The notes under the pieces: generated by a model
Told to the model about the DNA's origin: nothing
The model's database searches: none
Seen by the model: only the letters and a program-made list of their open reading frames with translations
In this document: positions 54,757-63,127 of the stretch, piece after piece
Layout: every line of letters begins with the position of its first letter
How positions within the stretch are numbered: the first letter of the stretch is position 1
Assembly: GCA_947054455.1 (NCBI GenBank)
Contig: CAMRWN010000001.1
Span: forward strand, 262,966-326,965
Origin: an uncultured Alphaproteobacteria bacterium
GTDB lineage: Bacteria > Pseudomonadota > Alphaproteobacteria > Rs-D84
Length of the DNA stretch: 64,000 nt
Reading direction: 5' to 3'
Made by a program: the position numbers and the translations under genes

Positions 54757-55549
54757 TTGCGCCCCCTTTATCCAGCATGCGGCGATAGGCCTCTTTCTTG
54801 GAAATTCCGGCCCGCGCCGCCAAATCCGCGGCGGCGGATTTTGTCGATGCGGCCGCGATGTCGTTGACGATGCCGGCGATTTCCGCGTCCGACATTTTCT
54901 TTTCCGGCGCCGGTTCGACGACAATGACGATTTCGCCGCGCGGCGCGTCAATATTCATCAGTTCCGCCGGATAGCCTATAATAGTTTCCTCGTGCAGCTT
55001 GGTTATTTCGCGCACGATTGCAATCCGTCGTTCCGGCATGACGCGCGCCATCGCCGCGATTGTGGCCAGGATGCGGTTCGGACTCTCGTAATAAATTATG
55101 GTGTGGCGGATTCTGTTGTCTTCGCGCAGTTTTTTTTCATCAAAAAATCCGCAGAATGTAAACCGGTCCGTCGGGAATCCGGACAGCACCAGCGCCGATA
55201 TCGCCGCAACAGGGCCGGGGATGACATAGACCGGTATACCGGCCGCGCGCGCCGCCCGCACCAGGCGGAATCCGGGATCGCTGACGCCGGGCATGCCCGC
55301 ATCCGAGACCGCGGCAACCGACATGCCGGATTGCAGTTTTTCAATCAGTTGTGGCACGACGTCGCGTTCGTTGTGTTCGTGGCACGAAACGCGCCGCGTT
55401 GTGATGTCAAAGTGCGCGGCCAGTTTCCCGAAAACGCGCGTGTCTTCGGCGGCGATGATGTCGACCGCGCGCAAAACCTCTATGGCGCGCGGGGACATGT
55501 CGGACAAATTTCCAATCGGCGTGCCGACAATGTAAAGCCCGGTTTGCAT
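54749..55549 (-). CDS. rsmI: 16S rRNA 2'-O-methyltransferase RsmI
   Basis: RsmI methylates C1402 of 16S rRNA. The 266-residue product shows GTPIGNLSDMSPRA, IAAEDTRV, SDAGMPGVSDPG, and the FPTDRFTFCGFFDEK and YYESPNRI segments of the family. First gene of the operon, divergent from the LpoA-like gene, an arrangement common in Proteobacteria. Confidence 0.95.
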   Translation of the reverse strand: MQTGLYIVGTPIGNLSDMSPRAIEVLRAVDIIAAEDTRVFGKLAAHFDITTRRVSCHEHNERDVVPQLIEKLQSGMSVAAVSDAGMPGVSDPGFRLVRAARAAGIPVYVIPGPVAAISALVLSGFPTDRFTFCGFFDEKKLREDNRIRHTIIYYESPNRILATIAAMARVMPERRIAIVREITKLHEETIIGYPAELMNIDAPRGEIVIVVEPAPEKKMSDAEIAGIVNDIAAASTKSAAADLAARAGISKKEAYRRMLDKGGAND

Positions 55550-55585
55550 TCGTACTCCTTTTGTAGTAAAATGATACAGAATTAA

Positions 55586-57178
55586 ATGGATTTTTCAATG
55601 TCTATGAACAGAATTTTTGGATTTTGCGCGTTATGCGCGATATTGGCGGGATGTGCGGGCGACGCCCCACGGGGCAAGTGGTCGGTCGATTACGGTGATG
55701 CGCCCATGGGGACGCCCGCCACGCTGCAGTACGGGGCGCCGGACGCGTCGACGGACGCACGGCGCATGGCGGTGATGCTGCCGCTGACGGGGGAAAACGC
55801 CGCGGCGGGCCGCGCGATAAGAACGTCGGTTGAAATGGCCGTTCTGCAGGGCGCGCCGCAAAATCTGGCCGTGTCGTTTTACGACATCGCGCAGAATCCG
55901 GCCGAAAAGATGTCGGCCGCGCTGGCATCCAATCCGGAGGTTGTTGTCGGCCCCGTGTTTTCCGGTGATGCGCGTCTGCTGCGTGAAATCAAGGGCGAGG
56001 ATACGCCGGTATTGTCGTTTACGTCCGATGCGGCGTCCCTGGGGCGCGGGGTAATGACGATGGCGCTGATGCCCACCAACAGCGTAGAGGCGATTGTCCG
56101 CGAAATGCAGGCCGACCATGTGCGCGAATTTGTGATTCTGGCGCCGGATACGGCGTCGGGCAAACTGATGGCGGGGACGGCGCGCGCGGCGGCGTCGATG
56201 TACGATATCCCGGTCGCCGGCGTGTTCTTTTACACGGAAAAAGATTCAGATTCGATTAAAAACGCGACGGCGGCCGCATCCATGAATGCGGCGCGCGTGG
56301 CGGCGAACACACGTGCGCGTGAGATACTGTCGGACATCCTGACCAACGAGCGTCTGACCGCCGTTGAAAAATCGTCCCTGACGCGCCAGCTGGACAAGCT
56401 GTCCAAGACCGACACGCTGGGGGCGGTGCCGTATGACGCGGTATTGTTCCTGGGGACCGGCGACGATGCGCGCACGCTGGGGTCGTTTTTGCGGTATTTC
56501 GGTCTGGGGGCGCGCGACGCGCGGTTCTATGGCACGGCCATGTGGGACGGGTCTGATATCGCGTCCGATTTGACAATGTCGGGGGCAAAGTTTGCGGCGC
56601 TGCCGGAAATGAATGCGGAATTTGCGGGTGTCTACGAACGCGTTGCGGGCGCCGCGCCGTCGCGTCTGGCGTCGTTCGGGTATGACGCGGCCAACATGGC
56701 GATGGGAATGATTTATTCGGACAGGTCGAATGCGGCGTACCTGCTGGACCCCAGCGGTTATACCGGAACCGACGGGCTGGTTCGTCTGCGCCCCACCGGC
56801 GAGAGTGAACGCGCCCTGCGCATAATGGAACTGGACGGCAGCGGAACGCCCCGCGTGGCGCGCGGTGCCGCGGACAGCTTTATAACGCCGCTGTATAACA
56901 TAGAGCAGCGGCATATAACACAGGCGCGCGCGATGGAACTGCACACGCCCGGCGTGAATCCGATGTCTTATATAACAATTCCCGACAGACTGCGCGAAAA
57001 GTATAAATCGCAGACCTTTGGCGCGAATATGACCGTGGCCCCTGCGCCTGTGCGCAAGGATGTAATAACAGTCCTGCCGGAAGATGACGGCGACATTGTT
57101 CCGGCGGCGGATTTCAAGCCGATAAAGCTGGAGGCCGTCGGTCGCACCTATATCGACAGCATAGAGATTGAGGAATAA
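55586..57178 (+). CDS. LpoA-like penicillin-binding-protein activator lipoprotein
   Basis: The 530-residue product has a lipoprotein signal ending AILAGCAG. The start may be 55586 or one of two ATGs within 7 codons. A type 1 periplasmic-binding fold follows (VMLPLTGENAAAGRAI, VVGPVFSGDARL, VLSFTSDA, PYDAVLFLG). This matches the LppC/LpoA-like family, which sits opposite rsmI in many genomes and activates class A PBPs from the outer membrane. The C-terminal 90 residues lack a recognisable fold. Confidence 0.8.
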   Translation: MDFSMSMNRIFGFCALCAILAGCAGDAPRGKWSVDYGDAPMGTPATLQYGAPDASTDARRMAVMLPLTGENAAAGRAIRTSVEMAVLQGAPQNLAVSFYDIAQNPAEKMSAALASNPEVVVGPVFSGDARLLREIKGEDTPVLSFTSDAASLGRGVMTMALMPTNSVEAIVREMQADHVREFVILAPDTASGKLMAGTARAAASMYDIPVAGVFFYTEKDSDSIKNATAAASMNAARVAANTRAREILSDILTNERLTAVEKSSLTRQLDKLSKTDTLGAVPYDAVLFLGTGDDARTLGSFLRYFGLGARDARFYGTAMWDGSDIASDLTMSGAKFAALPEMNAEFAGVYERVAGAAPSRLASFGYDAANMAMGMIYSDRSNAAYLLDPSGYTGTDGLVRLRPTGESERALRIMELDGSGTPRVARGAADSFITPLYNIEQRHITQARAMELHTPGVNPMSYITIPDRLREKYKSQTFGANMTVAPAPVRKDVITVLPEDDGDIVPAADFKPIKLEAVGRTYIDSIEIEE

Positions 57179-57209
57179 AAAAACACCGGCATTTGCCGGC
57201 GTTTTTTTA
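57178..57209. terminator. Bidirectional terminator between the LpoA-like gene and mnmE
   Basis: ACACCGGC/GCCGGCGT hairpin with loop ATTT is flanked by A- and T-runs. Confidence 0.82.
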
Positions 57210-57216
57210 TGAAATT

Positions 57217-58515
57217 TTATTTGCCCAGACACAACTGTGAAAATGTTGCGTCCATGACGTCGGCCGCCGTTATTGTACCCAGAATCTTTCCAATCGCGTC
57301 GGCCGCGGTGCGCACGTTTTCCGCAAATATGTCATAGTTGCCGTCCGGAATTTTTGACGCCGCGTCCAGCGCCGCGGCCGCATCCGACAGCAGCGCGCGC
57401 GTACGCGCATTCAGCACCAGCGTGTTTTCCGCACCGTCCATTATCGCATGTATGCGGCGTGTTATCTCTTCCATCAGGCGGTCCGCGCCGTCGCCGGTTT
57501 TCGCCGACACGTACACGGCGTTCGCCGCGTCGCGCGATGCGGCCAAATCCGATTTATTCACGACGACGATTTCGTTTTCCGCCGCGGGCGCAATGTCGCC
57601 GTCGGATGCATATACGCGCAAAACCAGATCCGCGTTTTCAATTTCGGATTTGGTGCGTTCGATGCCGATTTTCTCTACCGTGTCGTCCGTTTCGCGCAGC
57701 CCGGCCGTATCCGACATGTTCACCATGTATCCGTCTATGTCCAGCTGTGCGTCCACGACGTCGCGCGTTGTGCCGGCAATGTCGGATACAATCGCGCGGT
57801 TCGAACCGACCAGGCGGTTGAACAATGATGACTTGCCCACGTTGGCCGGCCCGGCCAGCGCGATGTTAAAACCGCCGCGCATGGCGCGCGCCGCCGCATA
57901 GCGCGCAAGCGCCGCCGCGATTTCAGAATGCAGTTCGCGTGCGCGCGCGGTTATTTTTTCACCGATGTCGGCGGGCAGTTCATCTTCGGCATAATCCAAG
58001 ATAGCCGCCCCGTATGCCGCGATTTCAATCATTTGCGCGCGCCACCGTTCGTATATTTCGCTGTCGTGGCCCAGCATTGAACGCAGCGCAGATTTCCGCT
58101 GGCGCTCCGTACGGGCGTCCAGCAGCGCGGCCAGACCGTCGACATCCGCCAAATCCATTTTCCCATTGTCGAACGCCCGCCGCGAGAATTCGCCGGGCTG
58201 TGCCATACGCATGCCAGAGGTCCCCAGAAATTGAAATATTTTTTCAATGACGGCCGGGGCCCCGTGCGAGTGTATTTCAATAACGTCTTGACCGGTAAAG
58301 GAATGCGGTGCCGCAAAGTATATTATTATGCATTGGTCAATCAGGTCGCCCGCCGCGTCGCGCAGGTTTGCAAAATATGCCCGCCGCGGTGTTATTTCAT
58401 CGCGTCCAATCATTTTTTTGGCCGCCGCACGCAGGCTGTCGCCTGATATGCGAATGACCGCAACGCCCGATTTGCCAACGCCCGACGACAGGGCGAATAT
58501 TGTGTCGTTGTTCAT
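57217..58515 (-). CDS. mnmE: tRNA modification GTPase MnmE
   Basis: MnmE, with MnmG, modifies the wobble uridine of certain tRNAs. The 432-residue product has the N-terminal folate-binding part (VAVIRISGDS), G1 GPANVGKSS, G3 DTAG, G4 NKSD and the invariant C-terminal CLGK. It lies 2 bases after ruvA, so the two are translated together. Confidence 0.95.
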   Translation of the reverse strand: MNNDTIFALSSGVGKSGVAVIRISGDSLRAAAKKMIGRDEITPRRAYFANLRDAAGDLIDQCIIIYFAAPHSFTGQDVIEIHSHGAPAVIEKIFQFLGTSGMRMAQPGEFSRRAFDNGKMDLADVDGLAALLDARTERQRKSALRSMLGHDSEIYERWRAQMIEIAAYGAAILDYAEDELPADIGEKITARARELHSEIAAALARYAAARAMRGGFNIALAGPANVGKSSLFNRLVGSNRAIVSDIAGTTRDVVDAQLDIDGYMVNMSDTAGLRETDDTVEKIGIERTKSEIENADLVLRVYASDGDIAPAAENEIVVVNKSDLAASRDAANAVYVSAKTGDGADRLMEEITRRIHAIMDGAENTLVLNARTRALLSDAAAALDAASKIPDGNYDIFAENVRTAADAIGKILGTITAADVMDATFSQLCLGK

Positions 58516-58517
58516 GA

Positions 58518-59093
58518 TTATTTGCCCCCGCTTATTTCCTTTAGCGCCATCGGAACCAGTTTTGCGACGTCCGCGCCTGGATTGTCTGCGACCAGACGCT
58601 GGGCCATGTCGACGATGTCTAGTCTGCGGTATCCCAATGCCTCAAGTGCGGATAGCAAATCCGGCAGCGCGCCGCCCGCATCCGCCGCGCCCAAATCCGC
58701 GCCGACGGACCCGATTTTGGATTTCAGTTCAACGATGATTTTTTCTGCAACCTTTTTGCCGACGCCCGGCGTGGTTGCGATTGTTTTTGCGTCGCCCGTT
58801 GCAATCGCCGCGCTCAGCGTGTCGGGCGCCAGCGTCGCCAGTATCGCCAGTGCGACCTTGGGCCCGACGCCGGATACGCCGGTCAGCTGGTTGAACATGT
58901 TGTGCGCCGCGCGGCTGGAAAAGCCGAACAGGCGGATTGAATCATCGCGTACGACGGTTTCAATCCACAGCGTCGCCGTTGATTTCGGTGTCAGAAATTC
59001 CGGGGTATAGACCTTGTATCCGACCGGCCCCGCCATTATTATGACGAATCCGTCCCCGCAATAGTCAACAATGCCTTGCAATTTGCCAATCAT
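58518..59093 (-). CDS. ruvA: Holliday junction DNA helicase subunit RuvA
   Basis: RuvA binds four-way junctions. The 191-residue product has the N-terminal OB fold (MIGKLQGIVDYCGD), two HhH motifs (LTGVSGVGPKVALAIL and TPGVGKKVAEKIIVEL) and a C-terminal UBA-like domain (LSALEALGYRR). Length is normal. ruvB is not in the window; mnmE follows instead. Confidence 0.95.
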   Translation of the reverse strand: MIGKLQGIVDYCGDGFVIIMAGPVGYKVYTPEFLTPKSTATLWIETVVRDDSIRLFGFSSRAAHNMFNQLTGVSGVGPKVALAILATLAPDTLSAAIATGDAKTIATTPGVGKKVAEKIIVELKSKIGSVGADLGAADAGGALPDLLSALEALGYRRLDIVDMAQRLVADNPGADVAKLVPMALKEISGGK

Positions 59094-59143
59094 TTGATAT
59101 CCTTTTGACGTGATTTTAATCTAATTAAGTAAAAAGGTCAAAT

Positions 59144-59860
59144 ATGAGTGGACACAGCAAATGGCACAACATCCAGCACAAAAAGGGTGCGGTTGATGCG
59201 GCGCGCAGCGGTTTGTTTACAAAACTGGCGCGCGAAATAACAATGGCGGCGAAACTGGGGGACAAGAACCCGGACAATAATCCGCGCCTGAGACTGGCGA
59301 TTTTGCAGGCACGCAAAAATTCCATGCCCAATGACAATATCAAGCGCGCAATCGAAAAGGCGTCGGGGGCAAACACTGAAAACTATGTCGCCGTCAGATA
59401 CGAAGGATACGGCCCAGGCGCGGTTCCGGTGATAGTAGAGGCGCTGACCGACAATCCGCGTCGCACCGTGCCGGAAATTCGCAACATATTTGCGAAAAAC
59501 GGCGGCAACATGGGCGAAGAAGGTTCGGTTGTTTTCATGTTTACGCGCGCGGGACAGATTATGTATCCGGCATCAGTTGGCAAGTCAGAGGATGAAATGA
59601 TGGAAATCCTGATGGATGCGAACGCCGACAATCTGGAAACATCGCCAGAAGGATTTATCATCACAACCAAGCCGGATGATTTCATCAATGTGCAAAAGGC
59701 GCTGGCCGACAAACTGGGCGAGCCGGAAAATGCCGAACTGACATGGATTGCCAACATGCCGATGGACCTGGACGACGAGGCGTATGCCAAGATTGAAAAG
59801 TTGGTTGATGCGCTGGACGACAACGACGACGTTCAAAAGGTGTTCACCGCCGCAGCGTAA
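59144..59860 (+). CDS. yebC: YebC/PmpR family DNA-binding protein
   Basis: The 238-residue product has the signature GHSKWHNIQHKKGAVDAAR, AREITMAAKLG, YEGYGPGAVPVIVEALTDN and KNGGNMGEEGSVVFMF. YebC proteins act as DNA-binding regulators and, in recent work, as translation factors easing proline stretches. It is divergent from ruvA. Often it is directly next to ruvC; here a secreted-protein gene lies between. Confidence 0.95.
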   Translation: MSGHSKWHNIQHKKGAVDAARSGLFTKLAREITMAAKLGDKNPDNNPRLRLAILQARKNSMPNDNIKRAIEKASGANTENYVAVRYEGYGPGAVPVIVEALTDNPRRTVPEIRNIFAKNGGNMGEEGSVVFMFTRAGQIMYPASVGKSEDEMMEILMDANADNLETSPEGFIITTKPDDFINVQKALADKLGEPENAELTWIANMPMDLDDEAYAKIEKLVDALDDNDDVQKVFTAAA

Positions 59861-59879
59861 GATGTTCGTTGTGTTGTTT

Positions 59880-59906
59880 CAAATCCCCGCGTGCGGGGAT
59901 TTTTTA
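59880..59906. terminator. Bidirectional terminator after yebC
   Basis: AAATCCCCGC/GCGGGGATTT hairpin with GT loop is followed by a T-run, between convergent genes. Confidence 0.85.
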
Positions 59907-60464
59907 TAAAACGCCGCTGTGGTAGCATAAAGTGCTGTGGTCATCTGTGGAAAATACAAATGTTCCGGTTTCGTCTTGGTATGTATCGCTGTTTGTAATA
60001 TTTATGCGGCAGCCAGTCAGTTTGAATTCATAATAGTCGCCGCGTGGATATATGGGAATGAGTGTGCCATTGGTGTTTATCATTTCGAAATCGGGAAACG
60101 GGCATTCAGCGCATTCGCCGTTGCTTTGTCTGTATGAATACCGGTCGCATTTTTCCAGGCTGCGTACCAATGTCCAGCCGGACCATCCGCAATCATATGT
60201 TGTGGTCGCCTTGGCGCTGTCGACGTCATAAGAGTGGTTGCCGGACATTGTGGACACGCCATCAGTGCAGCCGGCATAACCGGTGCTGCATGTGCCGGAC
60301 GGCGTGGAACCCGCCGCGCCCTGGCACCAGACGCAGGAAAAGTCTTCCTTGTACAGGCAATATCCGTCAGAACTGATTGCACCGTTGATTACAACGGCGT
60401 GCGCGGAATTTATCGCGGACAATAAAATCACAATTGAAAATAATCGACCGTTTGGATTAGGCAA
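59904..60464 (-). CDS. Secreted cysteine-rich protein
   Basis: The frame opens at a TTG (60464) and gives 186 residues with a signal peptide ending SAHA. The mature protein has about 12 cysteines (GYCLY, SCVWCQG, GTCSTGYAGC, DCGW, KCDR, GECAECPF, GCRIN, LCYH), probably disulfide-bonded. The first codons (PNPNG) lie in a repeated palindromic sequence, so the true start may be different or the original 5' end may have been replaced. Function unknown; it interrupts the yebC-ruvC neighbourhood. Confidence 0.55.
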   Translation of the reverse strand: MPNPNGRLFSIVILLSAINSAHAVVINGAISSDGYCLYKEDFSCVWCQGAAGSTPSGTCSTGYAGCTDGVSTMSGNHSYDVDSAKATTTYDCGWSGWTLVRSLEKCDRYSYRQSNGECAECPFPDFEMINTNGTLIPIYPRGDYYEFKLTGCRINITNSDTYQDETGTFVFSTDDHSTLCYHSGVL

Positions 60465-60547
60465 ACGGGGACAGAAAAATTATGCGGATTTTCAGGAATT
60501 TTTTACGCCAAATAAAAACTAATCCAAACGGTGGTTTGGATTAGGCA
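60448..60547. repeat. Triple copy of a CCGTTTGGATTAG element, two direct and one inverted
   Basis: CCGTTTGGATTAG at 60448-60460 is repeated in inverted orientation at 60519-60531, and TTTGGATTAGGCA occurs at 60451-60463 and 60535-60547. The last two copies form a perfect 11-bp stem CTAATCCAAAC/GTTTGGATTAG with a GGTG loop (60519-60544). The first copy forms its own CCGTTTG/CAAACGG stem. It resembles a small REP-like or attachment-type repeat. No other copy was noticed in the window. Confidence 0.6.
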
Positions 60548-60630
60548 GTGCTTTTTATTTGTTTTGTGTTATAATTATGACAAACAAACGATGTTTTTGC
60601 AATTCTTATTTATAAACAGGAAAGGGATAT

Positions 60631-61107
60631 ATGACGCGGATATTGGGCATTGACCCGGGATTGTTGCATACGGGATGGGCGGTGGTTGACACGGCGGGCG
60701 CATCCCGCAAATATATCGCCAGCGGCGTGATACTGCCGCCGGCGAAATTATCGCTGGCGCAGCGGCTGGCCTTCATATTTCGCGGCGTGTCCGATTTGTG
60801 CGAACAGTTTTCGCCCGACCAGTGCAGCATAGAGGTTATATTTGTAAACGTTAATCCAAAGACAACGCTGGTTCTGGGGCAGGCGCGCGCGGCGGCAATT
60901 GTCGCCGTTGCGGCGCGCGATATCCCGGTTTTTGAATACGAACCGAACAAGATAAAAAAGGCGCTGTGCGCGGCGGGACACGCGGACAAGGAGCAGGTGT
61001 ATAAAATGGTGCGCATGCTGCTGCCGGCGGCGCGGCCCAAAACCCCGGACGAGAGCGACGCGATTGCAATCGCGCTGGCGCATAGCAACATGTCGCGTTT
61101 TTTATGA
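60631..61107 (+). CDS. ruvC: Holliday junction resolvase RuvC
   Basis: RuvC cuts junctions processed by RuvAB. The 158-residue product has GIDPGLLHTGW with the first catalytic Asp and SIEVIFVN with the Glu. The C-terminal acidic pair lies in DESDAIAIALAH, and NPKTTLVLGQARAA is the family's helix. The start has AGGAAAGGG upstream. Confidence 0.95.
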   Translation: MTRILGIDPGLLHTGWAVVDTAGASRKYIASGVILPPAKLSLAQRLAFIFRGVSDLCEQFSPDQCSIEVIFVNVNPKTTLVLGQARAAAIVAVAARDIPVFEYEPNKIKKALCAAGHADKEQVYKMVRMLLPAARPKTPDESDAIAIALAHSNMSRFL

Positions 61108-61130
61108 TCGCGCGCATGCGATGCGTAAAA

Positions 61131-61155
61131 AGAAACGCCCCGCGGGGCGTTTTAT
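61131..61155. terminator. Bidirectional terminator between ruvC and secB
   Basis: AAACGCCCC/GGGGCGTTT hairpin with flanking A- and T-runs lies between convergent genes. Confidence 0.85.
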
Positions 61156-61595
61156 TATTTTGCGTTCGCAGCCGCAGCCTGTTTCTGTTCGTATAATTTT
61201 TCGAAATCAACAGCCGGCATGACATAGGTCGGGAATCCGGATTCCGATGTCAGACGCGCAATCAGCGCGCGGACCGACGGGAACAACAGTGTGGGAACAT
61301 CAATCAGCAGCGTGCGTTTCTTTGTTTCTTCGTCTTTTTCCTCTTCCATCTGGACCAGGCCCGAGAATGTGGATTCAATCATGAAAATGGACTTGTTGTC
61401 CGCTTCCAGCTTGGAATGCACGTTGGTTATCAGGTCGACCATGAACAGGTTGTTTTCCGCGGCCTTTATCTGGATGTCAATGTTGATTTCCAGTTTGGCC
61501 TGGCCGCTGTCCTGTTTAAAGAACAGTTCGGGGACGTTCGGGCTTTCGAAAGAGATGTCTTTTAGAAACTGTGATATGATGTTAAATTTTGCCAT
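61155..61595 (-). CDS. secB: Protein-export chaperone SecB
   Basis: SecB keeps preproteins unfolded for SecA. The 146-residue product shows SQFLKDISFESPNVPELF, INIDIQIKAAENNLFMV, LLFPSVRALIARLT and a C-terminal GFPTYVMPAVDFEKLY, matching the family end to end. Ribosome site AGGAG precedes the ATG. Confidence 0.95.
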   Translation of the reverse strand: MAKFNIISQFLKDISFESPNVPELFFKQDSGQAKLEINIDIQIKAAENNLFMVDLITNVHSKLEADNKSIFMIESTFSGLVQMEEEKDEETKKRTLLIDVPTLLFPSVRALIARLTSESGFPTYVMPAVDFEKLYEQKQAAAANAK

Positions 61596-61678
61596 TGCGT
61601 TTGCTCCTTTTTTTACGCATCATTTTATGATAATATAGCATCAGAATACTTCTTTTACAAGTGGGGGGACAAAGAAAA

Positions 61679-62782
61679 ATGGTACAAGTTGGAAAAAGCG
61701 GTTTGTTTCGTGCGGCGATGGGAATATTTTGCGCGTTCGCAATGGCGGCGTGCGACCTGTCCGCGCCGACGCGCAGCGACGACGCATCGGTCGTGCCGGG
61801 CAATCTGCGGCGCGTTTCTTATTCGGATTTGCCGGGATGGCGCGACGACGACGTGCGCTATGCGCTGCAGGCGTTCAGAAATTCATGCAAGGCCAAGATT
61901 CAATACACGGGCCGCGTTGTGCCAGACCGCGAGCTGTTTGCGGAAAAATGCCGGATGCTGCCGTCGGCGTCGGCTGACACCGCGACCGTTCGCGCATGGT
62001 TTGAATCGAATTTCCAGCCATATCAGATTTTCTCCGACAACGGGGGCGAGACAGGGACGTATACCGGATATTATTCACCGATAATACCGGCGTGCAGAAC
62101 CAAAACGGCGCAGTGCAACGAACCGCTGATGGGAATTCCGACCGACGGACGCAACTACAAGGGCGTGTCCAAGCGCGACATCGTAGACAAGCAGATAGGC
62201 CGCGTTTTGTACTGGGCCAACATTGTCGACGTGCAGAACATCCAGATTCAGGGCAGCGGGATGCTGCGGCTGGAGGACGGTACAAACGTAAAACTGAATT
62301 TTGCAGCCGTCAACGACATGCCGTTTAAATCAATCGGCGAAGAACTGCGCCGTCGCGGCATACGGCCGGCCGGCGGATATTCAGCCGACGCCGTGTGGTC
62401 GCATCTGAAGCAGCATCCGGAAATCGCCAAGGATGTGATTTACACAAATCCCCGCTATGTTTATTTCTATGAATCCGTTCCGCCGGATGTCATCGGGAAA
62501 CTGGGGACGCCGCTGTCCAAGATACGTTCAATCGCGATGGACGACGACATATACACACTGGGGCTGCCGGTGTATATCAGCACCAGCCTGTCCGATGGGC
62601 GCCGGTTCCAGCGCCTGATGATAGCCCAGGACACGGGCAGCGCCATTCGCGGCTGGATACGCGCCGACATATTTTTCGGCAAGGGCGACGAGGCGTACAA
62701 ATTTGCCCACGGCCAGCATGCGCAGGGAAAGATGTTCATCCTGATGCCGAAAGTGTACAGTTATGTCAAACCAACAAAATAA
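61679..62782 (+). CDS. mltA: Murein transglycosylase A
   Basis: MltA is a lipoprotein that cleaves glycan strands. The ATG at 61679 gives 367 residues with a lipobox (FAMAACDLS). The MltA domain has TYTGYYSPIIPA, IQGSGMLRLEDG, and the 3D domain segment AQDTGSAIRGWIRADIFFG containing the catalytic-type Asp. Length fits the family. Confidence 0.92.
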   Translation: MVQVGKSGLFRAAMGIFCAFAMAACDLSAPTRSDDASVVPGNLRRVSYSDLPGWRDDDVRYALQAFRNSCKAKIQYTGRVVPDRELFAEKCRMLPSASADTATVRAWFESNFQPYQIFSDNGGETGTYTGYYSPIIPACRTKTAQCNEPLMGIPTDGRNYKGVSKRDIVDKQIGRVLYWANIVDVQNIQIQGSGMLRLEDGTNVKLNFAAVNDMPFKSIGEELRRRGIRPAGGYSADAVWSHLKQHPEIAKDVIYTNPRYVYFYESVPPDVIGKLGTPLSKIRSIAMDDDIYTLGLPVYISTSLSDGRRFQRLMIAQDTGSAIRGWIRADIFFGKGDEAYKFAHGQHAQGKMFILMPKVYSYVKPTK

Positions 62783-63092
62783 GATTTTAAACCGCACCGC
62801 GCGCCCGCAGACTATTGCCGGCGCGATGGGCGGCCTGATAAAAATTTTCGGCGTCCGCGCGTCCGACGCCGATTTGGCCGCACGTTGGGGTGAAATCATG
62901 GGGGCCGAAATCGGGGGATTGACGACGCTGGCGGCGATAAAGAAAACGCGCAGCGGCCGTTTTAACATCGTGGTGCGGCCGGTTAATCCGGCGTTTGCGC
63001 TGCAGCTGTCGTATATGTCGGATGAAATAACGCGGCGGATAAACCGTTATTTTGGGTACGACGCGGTTGAAAAAATAAGTTTCAGAAAATAA
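62763..63092 (+). CDS. DUF721 (DciA-family) protein
   Basis: The 109-residue product overlaps the mltA 3' end by 20 bases. It shows the DUF721 pattern: AARWGEIMGAEI...TTLAAIKK in the first half and the basic RPVNPAFALQLSYMSDEITRRINRYFG in the second. DciA-like proteins help load the replicative helicase in bacteria lacking DnaC. The family call is reasonable; the role here is inferred. Confidence 0.7.
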   Translation: MSNQQNKILNRTARPQTIAGAMGGLIKIFGVRASDADLAARWGEIMGAEIGGLTTLAAIKKTRSGRFNIVVRPVNPAFALQLSYMSDEITRRINRYFGYDAVEKISFRK

Positions 63093-63127
63093 AAATGCCG
63101 GCGCCGCCGCGCCGCCAAGGGGTTTTT

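Noticed and set aside
54757-54951. An extended EngB with 65 more residues
   Set aside because: The extension is an Arg/Ser/Pro-rich shadow of rsmI; EngB of 184 residues from 54756 has normal length.
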